A stretch of DNA of 64,000 nt from Pseudoalteromonas galatheae (GCF_005886105.2 NZ_PNCO02000001.1:682001-746000); one strand, 5' to 3'. Shown: positions 1 through 9,616, counted from the stretch's first letter. Notes: a model not told the origin generated them from the letters alone. Made by a program: numbers and translations.

Positions 1-381
1 GTTTATGCTCGAATCGCGTCATGGCGTATCGTACTAGGTACATTCATCGGTATGGTTGTAATGTCATTCGTTCTAAACGCAATCGGTTCTGAAACAAATG
101 CTGCGTTTGCTATGCCTTGGCACTGGCACTTAGTACTCGGTGGTTTTGCATTTGGTATGTTCTTTATGGCAACAGACCCTGTATCTGCGTCTTTCACAGA
201 CAAAGGTAAGTGGTTATACGGTGCGCTAATCGGTGTAATGGTTGTGCTTATCCGTGTTGTTAACCCGGCATACCCAGAGGGCATGATGTTAGCAATCCTA
301 TTCGCTAACCTTTTTGCTCCACTATTCGACCACTTCGTAGTGCAGTCAAATGTGAAGAGGAGATTGGCACGTGTCAACTAA
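1..381 (+). CDS. nqrB: Na+-translocating NADH:quinone reductase subunit B (C-terminal part)
   Basis: Membrane subunit of the sodium-pumping NADH:quinone reductase. Only the last 126 codons are present; the frame is open from base 1 and ends at a TAA, so the start lies outside the window. The translated part is hydrophobic, with several membrane segments and the NqrB-type stretch around [20 protein letters not shown]. The FMN-carrying threonine region lies upstream, outside the window. The stop overlaps the nqrC start by 11 bases, and nqrCDEF follow in the usual order, so the identity is secure. Confidence 0.95.
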   Translation, partial: VYARIASWRIVLGTFIGMVVMSFVLNAIGSETNAAFAMPWHWHLVLGGFAFGMFFMATDPVSASFTDKGKWLYGALIGVMVVLIRVVNPAYPEGMMLAILFANLFAPLFDHFVVQSNVKRRLARVN

Positions 382-1120
382 TAATGAATCAATGGGCAAA
401 ACGCTCGGCGTAGTTGTTGGCTTATGTTTAGTGTGTGCAATCGTAGTATCTTTTGCTTCGGTTCAGCTTCGCCCTATGCAGCAAGCAAACAAAAACGAAG
501 ATATTCAACGAAATATTTTAGCCGTTGCTGGCTTCGATAAAGTTAAAAATGTATCTGAAGTTTTTAACCAAAATATCGAATCGCGTGTTGTTAGTCTTAA
601 AACCGGTGAGTTTGTAGAAGACGTTAAAGCGGAAACCTTTGATTTTGAAGCAACTAAGTTTGATGCCAAACGTAGTTACAAGCTTTCAAAAGAAGAAGAC
701 AAAGCAGGTATTCAACGTATCACGAATAACTCTCCAGTTTATTTTGCAAAAGATGACCAAGGTCAAGTCTCTACTATCATTCTACCAATCCAAGGTTATG
801 GCCTTTGGGGTGTGATGTATGGCTTCCTTGCGCTAGAAGCTGATGGTGAGACAATTAAGTCAATCAACTTTTATAAGCACAGCGAAACTCCAGGTCTGGG
901 TGGCGAAATTCAAAACCCTAAGTGGACTGCACTTTGGGAAGGTAAAGAGCTTCCTGTCGACGTAGTTAAAGGCAGTGCTGGCGGTAACGAACACAAGATA
1001 GACGGTCTATCTGGTGCAACGCTTACCTCTAACGGTGTTGATCACACAGTTGATTTCTGGACAAGCGACAAAGCGTTTGGTCCATTCCTTGCGAAAGTAC
1101 GTAAAGGAGCATTGAACTAA
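371..1120 (+). CDS. nqrC: Na+-translocating NADH:quinone reductase subunit C
   Basis: Periplasm-facing flavoprotein subunit of Na+-NQR. It has one N-terminal membrane helix (about residues 10-32) and an FMN-binding domain that carries covalently bound FMN. The flavinylation motif DGLSGATLT is visible at about residues 211-219, and Thr217 of SGAT is the expected attachment site for ApbE. At 249 residues it is close to the family length. The start is GTG, chosen because GAGGAG sits just upstream and because the frame overlaps nqrB by 11 bases and nqrD by one base, indicating translational coupling. Confidence 0.96.
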   Translation: MSTNNESMGKTLGVVVGLCLVCAIVVSFASVQLRPMQQANKNEDIQRNILAVAGFDKVKNVSEVFNQNIESRVVSLKTGEFVEDVKAETFDFEATKFDAKRSYKLSKEEDKAGIQRITNNSPVYFAKDDQGQVSTIILPIQGYGLWGVMYGFLALEADGETIKSINFYKHSETPGLGGEIQNPKWTALWEGKELPVDVVKGSAGGNEHKIDGLSGATLTSNGVDHTVDFWTSDKAFGPFLAKVRKGALN

Positions 1121-1752
1121 TGGCTAATGCAAAAGAAATGAAGGAAGTCTTGTTTGGTCCTGTTTTTGCGAACAACCCGATTGCACTGCAAGTGTTGGGG
1201 ATTTGTTCTGCACTAGCGGTAACTTCAAGCCTTAAAAATGCACTTATCATGTCAATCGCGTTGACATTGGTTACTGCGTTTTCAAGTTTATTTATCTCAA
1301 TGATCCGTAATCACATCCCTTCTAGTGTGCGTATCATTGTACAAATGACGATTATTGCATCTCTAGTAATCGTTGTAGACCAAGTGCTTCAAGCCGTTGT
1401 TTACTCAACAGCGAAAGAACTATCAACGTTCATCGGCCTTATCATTACTAACTGTATCGTAATGGGTCGTGCAGAAGCATACGCAATGAAGTCACCACCA
1501 ACAATGTCGTTCCTTGACGGTATTGGTAACGGCTTAGGTTACTCTGTTGTACTTCTAACAGTTGGCTTTATCCGTGAGCTATTCGGTGCGGGCACATTGT
1601 TTGGCGTTGAAATCTTACCACTTATCTCTGAAGGTGGTTGGTATCAGCCTATGGGTCTACTAGTTATGCCATTCAGTTCGTTCTTCATCGTAGGTGCATT
1701 TATTTGGGCACTGCGTACTTGGAAGAAAGACCAAGTAGAAGCGAAGGCATAA
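1120..1752 (+). CDS. nqrD: Na+-translocating NADH:quinone reductase subunit D
   Basis: Integral membrane subunit of Na+-NQR, 210 residues with about six helices. NqrD and NqrE are homologous, inverted partners that together hold an iron-sulfur centre in the membrane. The two expected cysteines are visible, Cys29 (in LGICSALA) and Cys112 (in [12 protein letters not shown]). The ATG overlaps the nqrC stop by one base, and nqrE starts 10 bases downstream with AGGGGAGAG before it. Confidence 0.96.
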   Translation: MANAKEMKEVLFGPVFANNPIALQVLGICSALAVTSSLKNALIMSIALTLVTAFSSLFISMIRNHIPSSVRIIVQMTIIASLVIVVDQVLQAVVYSTAKELSTFIGLIITNCIVMGRAEAYAMKSPPTMSFLDGIGNGLGYSVVLLTVGFIRELFGAGTLFGVEILPLISEGGWYQPMGLLVMPFSSFFIVGAFIWALRTWKKDQVEAKA

Positions 1753-1762
1753 GGGGAGAGAG

Positions 1763-2371
1763 ATGGAACAATATATTAATTTATTTATCAAAGCAGTTTT
1801 CATTGAAAACTTAGCTTTATCTTTCTTCTTAGGTATGTGTACTTTCTTGGCGGTATCTAAGAAAGTAACCACGTCGCTAGGTCTAGGTATTGCGGTAATC
1901 GTTGTGCTAGGTATTTCTGTACCAGTAAACAACTTAGTTTACCACGCAGTGCTAGCGCCAGGTGCCCTAGAGTGGTTAGGCTTCCCTGAAGTGGATCTTA
2001 GCTTTCTACGCTTCTTGACGTTTATCGGTGTAATCGCAGCGCTTGTTCAAATTCTAGAAATGACATTGGACAAGTTCTTCCCAGCTCTATACAACGCGCT
2101 AGGTATCTTCTTACCGCTAATCACAGTTAACTGTGCGATTTTCGGTGCGGTATCATTCATGGTTGAGCGTAACCTAAACTTCGGTGAATCTGTAGTTTAT
2201 GGTCTAGGTTCAGGTGTGGGCTGGGCACTTGCTATCGTATTGTTAGCAGGTATTCGTGAGAAGATGAAGTATGCAGATGTTCCTGATGGTTTACGTGGCT
2301 TAGGCATTACCTTTGTTACTGTAGGTCTAATGGGCTTTGGCTTCATGTCATTCTCTGGTATTTCACTGTAA
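1763..2371 (+). CDS. nqrE: Na+-translocating NADH:quinone reductase subunit E
   Basis: Second half of the NqrDE membrane pair, 202 residues and about six helices. The cysteines expected to complete the intramembrane iron-sulfur site are seen at Cys26 (LGMCTFLA) and Cys124 (TVNCAIFGA). GGGGAGAG precedes the ATG, giving a strong ribosome site. It lies between nqrD and nqrF on the same strand with short gaps, as in other gammaproteobacterial nqr operons. Confidence 0.96.
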   Translation: MEQYINLFIKAVFIENLALSFFLGMCTFLAVSKKVTTSLGLGIAVIVVLGISVPVNNLVYHAVLAPGALEWLGFPEVDLSFLRFLTFIGVIAALVQILEMTLDKFFPALYNALGIFLPLITVNCAIFGAVSFMVERNLNFGESVVYGLGSGVGWALAIVLLAGIREKMKYADVPDGLRGLGITFVTVGLMGFGFMSFSGISL

Positions 2372-2391
2372 GGTAGCGAGGAAACTATACG

Positions 2392-3618
2392 ATGGAAACT
2401 ATTGTATTAGGCGTAAGCATGTTCATCGCTATCGTTGTGATGCTAGTGCTTATCATCATTGCAGCGAAATCTAAGCTTGTAGCAAGCGGTGACGTTACAA
2501 TTGATATTAACGGCGATCCTGAAAAAGCGATCAAGACTCCTGCTGGCGGTAAGCTATTAGGTGCACTTGCAAACGCGGGTATTTTCGTATCGTCTGCATG
2601 TGGTGGCGGTGGTTCATGTGGCCAGTGTCGCGTACATATTAAAGAGGGTGGTGGTGATATTCTACCAACCGAACTTGACCACATCTCTAAAGGTGAAGCA
2701 CGTGAAGGCTGTCGTCTGGCGTGTCAGGTGAATGTTAAAAACGACATGGAAATCGAAGTTGAAGAATCAATCTTCGGTGTTAAAAAGTGGGAATGTACAG
2801 TTATCTCTAACGATAACAAAGCAACTTTCATCAAGGAGCTAAAGCTAGGCATCCCTGAAGGTGAAGTTGTACCTTTCCGTGCAGGTGGTTACATTCAGAT
2901 TGAAGCACCAGCTCACCATGTTAAATATGCAGACTTTGATATTCCTGAAGAATATCGTGCTGACTGGGAACGTTTTGGTTTCTTTAAGCTAGAGTCTAAA
3001 GTTGACGACGAAACGATCCGTGCTTACTCAATGGCTAACTACCCAGAAGAGTTTGGCATCATCATGCTAAACGTACGTATCGCAACTCCGCCGCCAAATA
3101 ACCTAACATTACCTTGTGGTAAGATGTCATCGTACATCTGGTCACTTAAAGAAGGTGATAAGGTCACTATTTCTGGTCCATTCGGTGAGTTCTTCGCGAA
3201 AGACACTGATGCAGAAATGGTATTCGTTGGTGGTGGTGCTGGTATGGCGCCAATGCGTTCGCACATCTTCGATCAGCTTAAACGTCTTAACTCTAAGCGT
3301 AAGATGTCTTTCTGGTACGGTGCTCGTTCTAAGCGTGAAATGTTCTATGTGGAAGACTTTGACGGCCTAGCTGAAGAAAATGATAACTTCGAATGGCATG
3401 TTGCCCTTTCAGACCCTCAACCTGAGGATAACTGGGAAGGTTACACTGGCTTCATTCATAACGTACTTTTTGAAAACTATCTTAAAGACCATGAAGCGCC
3501 AGAAGATTGTGAGTTCTACATGTGTGGTCCTCCAATGATGAACGCAGCAGTTATTAACATGCTTAAAGACTTAGGTGTTGAAGACGAAAACATCCTACTT
3601 GATGACTTCGGTGGTTAA
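2392..3618 (+). CDS. nqrF: Na+-translocating NADH:quinone reductase subunit F (NADH dehydrogenase, FeS/FAD subunit)
   Basis: Electron-entry subunit: oxidises NADH through FAD and passes electrons to a [2Fe-2S] centre. Order of parts: N-terminal anchor (about 1-25); plant-type ferredoxin domain with ligands Cys70, Cys76, Cys79 and Cys111; FAD domain with [14 protein letters not shown](P)H domain with [11 protein letters not shown] and [10 protein letters not shown]; and a C-terminal DDFGG. At 408 residues it matches the family length. A strong hairpin terminator follows, so it closes the nqr transcript. Confidence 0.97.
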   Translation: METIVLGVSMFIAIVVMLVLIIIAAKSKLVASGDVTIDINGDPEKAIKTPAGGKLLGALANAGIFVSSACGGGGSCGQCRVHIKEGGGDILPTELDHISKGEAREGCRLACQVNVKNDMEIEVEESIFGVKKWECTVISNDNKATFIKELKLGIPEGEVVPFRAGGYIQIEAPAHHVKYADFDIPEEYRADWERFGFFKLESKVDDETIRAYSMANYPEEFGIIMLNVRIATPPPNNLTLPCGKMSSYIWSLKEGDKVTISGPFGEFFAKDTDAEMVFVGGGAGMAPMRSHIFDQLKRLNSKRKMSFWYGARSKREMFYVEDFDGLAEENDNFEWHVALSDPQPEDNWEGYTGFIHNVLFENYLKDHEAPEDCEFYMCGPPMMNAAVINMLKDLGVEDENILLDDFGG

Positions 3619-3656
3619 TTAGGTTTCGGTCTAACAATGAACTTAAGTTAGAATAT

Positions 3657-3694
3657 AAGCCCTCCAGCAAAATGCTTTGCTCGAGGGCTTTTTT
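3657..3694 (+). terminator. Terminator after nqrF
   Basis: A stem of AAGCCCTC...AGCA pairs with TGCT...GAGGGCTT around an 8-base loop, with a single C:C mismatch, and runs into a T tract. It follows the nqrF stop by about 40 bases and ends the nqr operon before apbE. Confidence 0.85.
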
Positions 3695-3726
3695 ATACCC
3701 GTTGGTACTAAACTCAGGGAATTCAG

Positions 3727-4758
3727 ATGCAAGCAAGTTACGCTTTTTTATCTAGATTTTTTATCATTTCGTTTTTATTTGTTTTTTTAGCAGGGTGCCA
3801 AGACGCAAAACCTGAAACCAAGGAAATCTTGCTGTCTGGTAAAACTATGGGCACGACATACAACATCAAAGTATTCCCCGGTGAAAAGCCGCTCGGACAA
3901 GCACAGTTGCATGATGAGGTTGAGCAAGCATTAAAGGCTGTTAATCAATCTATGTCCACCTATATCCCAGACTCTGAGATTAACCAGTTCAATCGTTTAG
4001 CAGCGAATACCGTGATGCCTATCAGTGAAGACTTTCGCTTGGTAGTTGCAGAATCTATCCGCCTTGGGAAGTCGACCAAAACGCTTGATGTTACCATGGG
4101 ACCGCTTATCGATTTGTGGGGGTTTGGTCCTGACAAAAGGCCAACAATGCGTCCGTCACAGTCAGAGTTAGACGATATGCGTACTCGTATCGGTGTCGAT
4201 AAACTTGTATTAAATGACAGCGGCCTTGCTAAAACAATCGCTGGGCTTGAGTTATCATTCTCAGCAACCGCTAAAGGTTATGGCATTGATAAGGTCGCTG
4301 AGGTGATTGAAAACCATGATATTCATGACTATATGGTTGAAATCGGCGGTGAGCTACGCGTTTCTGGCAAGAAGCCGGATGGTGAGTGGCGTATTGCTAT
4401 CGAGAAACCCGATGCGCCTGTTGGTCAACGCCAAATTCATCGCGTGATAGAGCCAGGCAAAAACGGTATTGCAACTTCAGGTGACTATCGTATTTTTTAT
4501 GAAATGGATGGTGAAACCTTTACACACCTTATTGACCCAACAACGGGTCGCCCAGTTAAACATGAGCTGGTATCGGTAACGGTACTACATCCATCTGCGA
4601 TGACGGCTGATGGCCTAGCAACAGCATTGACTGTGATGGGCACGGAGCGTGCAAAGGCTTATGCCACTGAGCATCAACTCCCCGTGTATTTGATGTATAA
4701 AAGTCCTGAAGGGATCAAGAGTTACGCGAGTGAAGCTTTTCAGCCGTACTTGAATTAA
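3727..4758 (+). CDS. apbE: FAD:protein FMN transferase (ApbE lipoprotein)
   Basis: Transfers FMN from FAD onto threonine of NqrB and NqrC, the covalent flavinylation needed for an active pump. An N-terminal signal ends in the lipobox LAGC (Cys24), so the enzyme is probably tethered to a membrane on the periplasmic side. Family features are visible: GKTMGTTYNIKV near the start, MSTYIPDSEINQFN, KGYGIDKVAE, EIGGELRVSGKKP, ATSGDYRIFYE and THLIDPTTGRPV. At 343 residues it is of usual length. It sits directly downstream of its substrate operon but behind a terminator, so it may have its own promoter. Confidence 0.96.
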   Translation: MQASYAFLSRFFIISFLFVFLAGCQDAKPETKEILLSGKTMGTTYNIKVFPGEKPLGQAQLHDEVEQALKAVNQSMSTYIPDSEINQFNRLAANTVMPISEDFRLVVAESIRLGKSTKTLDVTMGPLIDLWGFGPDKRPTMRPSQSELDDMRTRIGVDKLVLNDSGLAKTIAGLELSFSATAKGYGIDKVAEVIENHDIHDYMVEIGGELRVSGKKPDGEWRIAIEKPDAPVGQRQIHRVIEPGKNGIATSGDYRIFYEMDGETFTHLIDPTTGRPVKHELVSVTVLHPSAMTADGLATALTVMGTERAKAYATEHQLPVYLMYKSPEGIKSYASEAFQPYLN

Positions 4759-4782
4759 GCTGCACAACACCCCATAATTTAA

Positions 4783-4828
4783 TTGTGAGTGACGTCATGA
4801 AAGCGTATAATTTGCGCGTCGTCACTCA
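4783..4828 (+). promoter_or_regulatory. Promoter of nqrM inside an inverted repeat
   Basis: TTGTGA (4783-4788) and TATAAT (4806-4811) are separated by exactly 17 bases, a good sigma-70 promoter fit. The inverted repeat TGAGTGACG (4786-4794) / CGTCACTCA (4820-4828) spans the spacer and the -10 box. The left arm also forms part of the palindrome TGACGTCA (4790-4797). A repressor or activator site is an inference; no known operator was recognised. Confidence 0.55.
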
Positions 4829-4858
4829 ATTCAATGTAGCAATAAAAGGGGCTAGATA

Positions 4859-5071
4859 ATGTCTTTATTCCTCCTTACTTTCGGTTTACTTATGCTTATC
4901 GCTGTTGCGATGGCTGTAGGCGTTATCGTACAAAAGAAATCCATGGCCAGTAGCTGTGGTGGTTTGGGCTCAATGGGCATTGACAAAATTTGTGATTGCG
5001 ACGATCCATGCGACAAACGCAAAAAGCGGTTAGCAAAAGAAGAGATGTGGAAAGAAAACCAGATCCTGTAA
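4859..5071 (+). CDS. nqrM: Na+-NQR maturation protein NqrM
   Basis: Small membrane-anchored protein of 70 residues, required in other gammaproteobacteria for assembly of Na+-NQR and thought to deliver iron for the NqrD/NqrE centre. One N-terminal helix (about 3-24) is followed by a cysteine-rich tail with Cys33, Cys45, Cys47 and Cys51 (ICDCDDPCDK). These four cysteines are the family hallmark (formerly DUF539). It lies just after apbE, as expected for the two maturation factors, with its own promoter upstream and a terminator downstream. Confidence 0.93.
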   Translation: MSLFLLTFGLLMLIAVAMAVGVIVQKKSMASSCGGLGSMGIDKICDCDDPCDKRKKRLAKEEMWKENQIL

Positions 5072-5091
5072 TCGTAGAATGATATTAATTG

Positions 5092-5117
5092 AAAACGCAA
5101 GCTTAGCTTGCGTTTTT
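5092..5117 (+). terminator. Terminator after nqrM
   Basis: AAAACGCAAGC pairs with GCTTGCGTTTT around a three-base TTA loop, followed by a T run. It separates the nqr maturation genes from the cobalamin section. Confidence 0.88.
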
Positions 5118-5151
5118 GCTTTTTGGGTAACAAACCTCAGGTTAAGTAAAA

Positions 5152-5751
5152 ATGCAGCGGCAGCTATATTTTGTTCGTCATGGTGAAACGACTCTATCAG
5201 GCCATTTACTTGGAGTGACAGATCCCGAACTCAGTAACATAGGTGCTCAGCAATTGCTGCAATCGTTAACGAGCCTAAGTGGCCTGCAGCGAATTATTAG
5301 TTCTCCAAGGAAGCGCTGCCTGAATACTGCTAACGCTTTTGCAAAGCAGTATCAACTCCCTGTTGAGGTGGAGCCAAATCTCGCCGAATTTGATTTTGGT
5401 TTATGGGATGGACAACCTTATGATACGCTTTGGCGAGAAACCCAATCTCCAAGTATTGGCGATTTTTGGCAAAATCCTTGGCTGCACACGCCTCCTGAGG
5501 GCGAGTCTATGTATGATTTTCATCATCGGGTCACCACGTGGTGGCACAGCATTTTGGCGTCGCCAAGTGAAGAGTGTATCGCTGTTGTTGCGCATGCAGG
5601 AGTAATAAAAGCGCTTGTAGCACTTATTCTTGACCTATCGCCCGAACTTACCGCATACCAATCGAAGATAGATATTCCCTATGCGGGTATAGTAAAAGTT
5701 GAGGTGTTTTACGACAGCAGCCAAACCGCTTGGCCAAAAGTTGTATTTTAG
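5152..5751 (+). CDS. cobC: Histidine phosphatase family protein, probable alpha-ribazole phosphatase
   Basis: Phosphoglycerate-mutase-like phosphatase of 199 residues with the catalytic VRHGETTLSG at the N-terminus and the second histidine in VVAHAGVIKA. Its place directly before a cobalamin riboswitch and cobTSU makes alpha-ribazole-5'-phosphate phosphatase the likely role, the step that trims the lower-ligand nucleotide. The family is broad, so the substrate is inferred from context. It precedes the riboswitch, so it is not itself controlled by that element unless another lies upstream. Confidence 0.8.
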   Translation: MQRQLYFVRHGETTLSGHLLGVTDPELSNIGAQQLLQSLTSLSGLQRIISSPRKRCLNTANAFAKQYQLPVEVEPNLAEFDFGLWDGQPYDTLWRETQSPSIGDFWQNPWLHTPPEGESMYDFHHRVTTWWHSILASPSEECIAVVAHAGVIKALVALILDLSPELTAYQSKIDIPYAGIVKVEVFYDSSQTAWPKVVF

Positions 5752-5783
5752 ACGTCTAGACTTCATAATATTGCAAATTTCGT

Positions 5784-5912
5784 GATAGGCAGATATTGGG
5801 AATGAGGTGTGAGTCCTCAACTGTCCCCGCAACTGTAAGTGCTTGAGCCTTGTCTCTTGCATAAGTCAGATACCAAGGCCTATCCATATACTTAAGCGGG
5901 CAGACTTAAGTC
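5784..5912 (+). promoter_or_regulatory. Cobalamin riboswitch
   Basis: P1 is GATAGGC (5784-5790) with GCCTATC (5878-5884), a perfect pair. The conserved core is visible between them: TTGGGAATGAGGTG, AACTGTCCCCGCAACTGTAA, and the B12-box-like AAGTCAGATACC. Downstream lies a hairpin ACTTAAG/CTTAAGT (5890-5911) whose GCGGG (5896-5900) is complementary to CCCGC (5826-5830), as expected for the loop-loop contact made when cobalamin binds. It precedes btuD by about 55 bases with no clear terminator, so control at translation initiation is plausible. Binding should lower expression of the whole uptake and assembly operon. Confidence 0.93.
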
Positions 5913-5966
5913 AAAGTTGTCGCTTGTCTATAAGCTACTACTTTGCCGTGCCCAATCAGAGGTGCT

Positions 5967-6764
5967 ATGGCAGTCACTCCACAGTTTCAAGTCGATAAAC
6001 TTAGCGTGCAGCTTGGTGGTAAAGCCATCTTAAAGGCACTCAGCTTTGCTATTAATTCGGGTGAATTTATTGGTTTGCTCGGACCGAATGGTGCTGGAAA
6101 GTCGACTTTGCTGCGCACTTTATATCAATACACAGCACCAAGCTCTGGGACGCTATTTTTCAACGGTAAGCCGCTAGCTAGTTATGGACGTAAGGCCTAC
6201 GCGAGACATGTTGCTGTGGTGCTGCAAGACATCCCCGCTGAGTTTTCTCTGCCATTATTTGATATGGTATTGATGGGTCTAACACCGAACAAATCACTGC
6301 TCGCGACAACGACGGCTGCTGAAAAACAGGCAATCCTACATGCCATTGAGCAGGTTGGATTGAGCCATAAGTTGGAGCAATGTTTTAGCTCCTTGTCTGG
6401 CGGGGAGAGGCAAAGGGCAATGATCGCACGTGCCATGGTGCAAGCGCCTCAAGTATTGATAATGGATGAGCCCACCAGCCATTTGGACATTAAATATCAA
6501 ATCCAAATTATGGAGCTGGCCAAACAGCTTGGTGTTACTATCATTGCGTCTTTTCACGACTTAAATTTGGCTAGCGCCTTGTGCGACCGCTTTTTAGTAT
6601 TAAATAACGGTGAGCTGGTTGCAAATGGGTCGCCACTTGAAGTCATTAACGAAACCCTATTAAGCCAAGTTTTTGGGGTATGTGCAGAGGTTTCTACTGT
6701 CCGTCATCCGCCAAATAACGGTGAGATCCCACATATACGCTTTCATTACGGGTATCAGTTATGA
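5967..6764 (+). CDS. btuD: Cobalamin ABC transporter ATP-binding protein
   Basis: ATPase of a BtuCD-F type importer, 265 residues from the ATG at 5967. That start was preferred to an upstream TTG at 5943 because CAGAGG sits a few bases before it. Walker A is GPNGAGKST, the ABC signature LSGGERQRAMIARA, Walker B VLIMDEPTSHLD, and the switch histidine lies in IIASFHDLNLA. It is the first gene behind the cobalamin riboswitch and overlaps btuC by four bases. FepC/FhuC-type siderophore ATPases look similar; the context favours cobalamin. Confidence 0.9.
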   Translation: MAVTPQFQVDKLSVQLGGKAILKALSFAINSGEFIGLLGPNGAGKSTLLRTLYQYTAPSSGTLFFNGKPLASYGRKAYARHVAVVLQDIPAEFSLPLFDMVLMGLTPNKSLLATTTAAEKQAILHAIEQVGLSHKLEQCFSSLSGGERQRAMIARAMVQAPQVLIMDEPTSHLDIKYQIQIMELAKQLGVTIIASFHDLNLASALCDRFLVLNNGELVANGSPLEVINETLLSQVFGVCAEVSTVRHPPNNGEIPHIRFHYGYQL

Positions 6765-7786
6765 TTGCCGCAAAGCGGATCGCGTTGATCTCGATACTGC
6801 TATTGAGCTTATGCTGTTTTAGCATGCTGATGGCACTTAAGATCGGTGCGATTGATTTATCTTGGCATACGGTTATACAAGCGATTATTAATTTCGATCC
6901 CAACGTACTTCAACAACGGGTGGTAGTTGAACTTCGTCTGCCACGGACGTTACTGGCGATGAGTGCGGGAGCAGGACTGGCGATAGCGGGTCTTATTTTG
7001 CAAACCGTGACGCGTAACCCGCTAGCTGATCCTTATTTATTTGGTATTTCTTCAGGTGCTTCATTCGGTGTGGTGGTGCTTATTGCGCTATTTGGTGCAC
7101 AGTCTAGCCTAATGATGTCTGGGGCTGCATTTGTCGGAAGTTTGCTGTCGATCATACTGCTTTTATTTGTAGCAAAGCGCAATGCACTACAGCAGGTGGA
7201 AACTATGCTCTTGGCGGGCGTCGCACTTTCTTTTCTGTTCAGTGCCTTTACCAGCTTGTTGCTTTATTGGAGTGACCCTCAAGCCATCAGTGCAATCTTG
7301 TTTTGGAATCTAGGCTCATTTGCAAGGGCGAGCTGGCAATGGCTATGGCTTCCATGTTTGGTCGTGTTGCTGAGTTTTATCACGCTTTTAGTGATGCGTC
7401 GGCCACTCAACGCCTTGTTGCTCGGAGATGAAAGCGCCACCACGCTTGGCGTGAATGTAGGACGAGTGCGAATAGGTATGTTGTTATTGAGTTCTTTACT
7501 CACCGCAGTACTTGTGGCTGCGTGCGGCGGAGTCGGATTTGTAGGCTTGATGATCCCGCATATCGTGCGCTTTTTTATCTCGCAAGCAAAGGTGATTGGG
7601 CTTGTGGCCACCGCGCTGTGCGGTTCGCTTTTGATGCTATGGGTGGATGTATTGTCGCGCACGCTTATCGATAATCAGGAACTTCCCGTGGGGGTGATCA
7701 CCGCCGCCATTGGCAGCGTGTTCTTCTTAGCATTGCTTATTTTCAAAAATCGCCGCTCTGGAGGCATCGGAGTTACCCATGGTTAA
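6761..7786 (+). CDS. btuC: Cobalamin ABC transporter permease
   Basis: FecCD/BtuC-family inner membrane permease, 341 residues with about ten membrane helices. Typical motifs are visible: RLPRTLLAMSAGAGLAIAGL, RNPLADPYLFGISSGASFG and GGVGFVGLMIPHIVR. It overlaps btuD by four bases and cobT by eight, so translation is coupled. With btuD and the solute-binding btuF at the end of the operon it completes the inner membrane importer; the outer membrane receptor btuB is not in this window. Confidence 0.92.
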   Translation: MIAAKRIALISILLLSLCCFSMLMALKIGAIDLSWHTVIQAIINFDPNVLQQRVVVELRLPRTLLAMSAGAGLAIAGLILQTVTRNPLADPYLFGISSGASFGVVVLIALFGAQSSLMMSGAAFVGSLLSIILLLFVAKRNALQQVETMLLAGVALSFLFSAFTSLLLYWSDPQAISAILFWNLGSFARASWQWLWLPCLVVLLSFITLLVMRRPLNALLLGDESATTLGVNVGRVRIGMLLLSSLLTAVLVAACGGVGFVGLMIPHIVRFFISQAKVIGLVATALCGSLLMLWVDVLSRTLIDNQELPVGVITAAIGSVFFLALLIFKNRRSGGIGVTHG

Positions 7787-8834
7787 ACCGTTAGATACTC
7801 GCTTAAACACGCTTATTCAACAGCGCATTGACTTAAAAACCAAACCGCTAGGTGCGCTTGGTAAGCTTGAGGCTTTGGCCGCGCAGCTAGTACAGATCTT
7901 CTCACAAGGGCAGGCGCAATTAGACGTAGATCAGTTAGCAATAACACGCCCTGCAATGTTTGTTTTTGCGGGCGACCATGGTATTGCAAGTCAAGGTGTT
8001 TCTATTGCGCCAAGCGAAGTGACTGGGCAAATGGTTGCAAACTTTGTGCAGGGCGGTGCAGCGATCAACGTCTTTTGTCGACAACTTGGTTGGCAGTTAA
8101 CCGTAGTAGATTGTGGCACATTAGTGCTATGTGAGCCTGCGCCGAATTTTCGCTCACAGCGACTTGGCGATATTACTCATGCCTTCCATAAACAGCCTGC
8201 GATGAGTGAAATGCAGCTCAAACAAGGACTTGAATATGGAGAGCAAGTGGTGATGTCCGCTATTGAAGCGGGTAGCAACGTGATTGCTTTTGGTGAAATG
8301 GGGATTGGCAACACCAGTTCTGCAGCTGCAATTTTAGCGGCGCTCAGCGGGGCGAGTGTGGAATTATGTGTGGGGCGCGGTACAGGCATTGACGATGAAA
8401 CGCTTTGCAAAAAACGGGCACTTATCAAACAGGCTCTAGAATATCATCAAGATAAGCTTGCGACGCCAGAACAAATTTTACAGCGCCTAGGTGGCTTTGA
8501 AATTGTGCAAATGGTTGGTGCCATGCTGGCGGTTGCTCGTGCACAAAAAGTGATTATAGTGGATGGCTTCATCTCCACCGCAGCGGCTATGTTGGCAAGT
8601 AGAATAGCACCACATAGTAAGCAATATATGGTGTTTGCTCACGGCTCTATGGAGCAAGGCCATAAGTTAATGTTAGAGCAGTTAAACGCTGAGCCATTAC
8701 TGTATTTAAATATGCGCTTGGGTGAGGGAACGGGCGCCGCTCTAGCGCTTCCATTATTACAAGCTGCGCTAGGCTTTTTTTGCGAAATGGCAAGCTTTGC
8801 CGATGCCCATGTTACGCAAGTGGTAGACGCATAA
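7779..8834 (+). CDS. cobT: Nicotinate-nucleotide:dimethylbenzimidazole phosphoribosyltransferase
   Basis: Activates the lower ligand dimethylbenzimidazole by transferring ribose phosphate from nicotinate mononucleotide, giving alpha-ribazole phosphate. At 351 residues it has family length. Visible motifs: FAGDHGIASQGVSIAPSEVT near the N-terminus, GEMGIGNTSSAAA, GRGTGIDDE, and the C-terminal LNMRLGEGTGAALALPLL with the catalytic glutamate region. Its start overlaps btuC by eight bases and its stop shares one base with cobS. Confidence 0.96.
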   Translation: MVKPLDTRLNTLIQQRIDLKTKPLGALGKLEALAAQLVQIFSQGQAQLDVDQLAITRPAMFVFAGDHGIASQGVSIAPSEVTGQMVANFVQGGAAINVFCRQLGWQLTVVDCGTLVLCEPAPNFRSQRLGDITHAFHKQPAMSEMQLKQGLEYGEQVVMSAIEAGSNVIAFGEMGIGNTSSAAAILAALSGASVELCVGRGTGIDDETLCKKRALIKQALEYHQDKLATPEQILQRLGGFEIVQMVGAMLAVARAQKVIIVDGFISTAAAMLASRIAPHSKQYMVFAHGSMEQGHKLMLEQLNAEPLLYLNMRLGEGTGAALALPLLQAALGFFCEMASFADAHVTQVVDA

Positions 8835-9616
8835 TGCAGTGGCAACAAGAGTGGCGACTGTTTAAGCTTGCTGTGATGTTTTTAACGCGGGTGCCAATTC
8901 GTTTGGATCCTGCCCCTTCATCTGATGAACTTAACGAAGTGAGTGGTTACTTTGCTTTAGTTGGTTTATTTGTTGCTAGCTTCTCGGCCATACTTGGCTA
9001 TGTTGCCGGTAGTAGTGTAGCGCCAATGTTCGGCGCCGTCGTTGCACTGGCTGTGAGTATTTTACTTACCGGGGCTTTTCACGAAGATGGTCTTGCCGAT
9101 GTTTTTGACGGTTTTGGCGGTGGCTGGAGTCGTGAACAAAAGCTTGAGATCATGAAAGATAGCCGTCTTGGTACATATGGTAGTTGTGCGCTGATATTGC
9201 TGTTATTGGCCAAATTTTCGCTTTTGGCCATGCTCTTTAATGACTTTGCAGTGACACTCGCTGCACTTATTTTAGCCCATAGCCTCAGCCGTGCCTTTGC
9301 GGTGTCTTTAATCGGTGCACTTAACTATGTACAGGCTGATGAGCTGAGCAAAGTTAAGCCGGTAGCGAAACATCTATCAAGTGCTGCGGCGACTCGCCTT
9401 ACGCTCACTACCATCGCGATTTTAATTTTCTGTTGGCCATGGCTTGCGCTTTCACTGTTCGACTTGCTGATGCTGTGTACTTGCTTATTTGTGTTAAGAC
9501 TTGTGTGCATTAAATGGTTTAACGCTCAGCTTGGTGGTTACACCGGAGACTGTTTAGGGGCTGCGCAGCAACTTGCTGAGCTTGTTATTTTGCTTTTTAT
9601 TGTGGGTCATCTCTAA
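8834..9616 (+). CDS. cobS: Adenosylcobinamide-GDP ribazoletransferase (cobalamin synthase)
   Basis: Membrane enzyme that joins adenosylcobinamide-GDP to alpha-ribazole (phosphate), the last assembly step. It is a multi-helix protein of 260 residues with the family stretch HEDGLADVFDGFGGG followed by KLEIMKDSRLGTYG. The ATG at 8834 shares its A with the cobT stop (TAATG) and gives the family N-terminus ending in FLTRVPI; the longer frame upstream lies inside cobT and is rejected. It overlaps cobU by one base. Confidence 0.95.
   Translation: MQWQQEWRLFKLAVMFLTRVPIRLDPAPSSDELNEVSGYFALVGLFVASFSAILGYVAGSSVAPMFGAVVALAVSILLTGAFHEDGLADVFDGFGGGWSREQKLEIMKDSRLGTYGSCALILLLLAKFSLLAMLFNDFAVTLAALILAHSLSRAFAVSLIGALNYVQADELSKVKPVAKHLSSAAATRLTLTTIAILIFCWPWLALSLFDLLMLCTCLFVLRLVCIKWFNAQLGGYTGDCLGAAQQLAELVILLFIVGHL

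Noticed and set aside
2385..2684. Long minus-strand frame inside nqrF, and similar shadows in other genes
   Set aside because: It lies wholly within a well-identified gene and its translation has no recognisable features.
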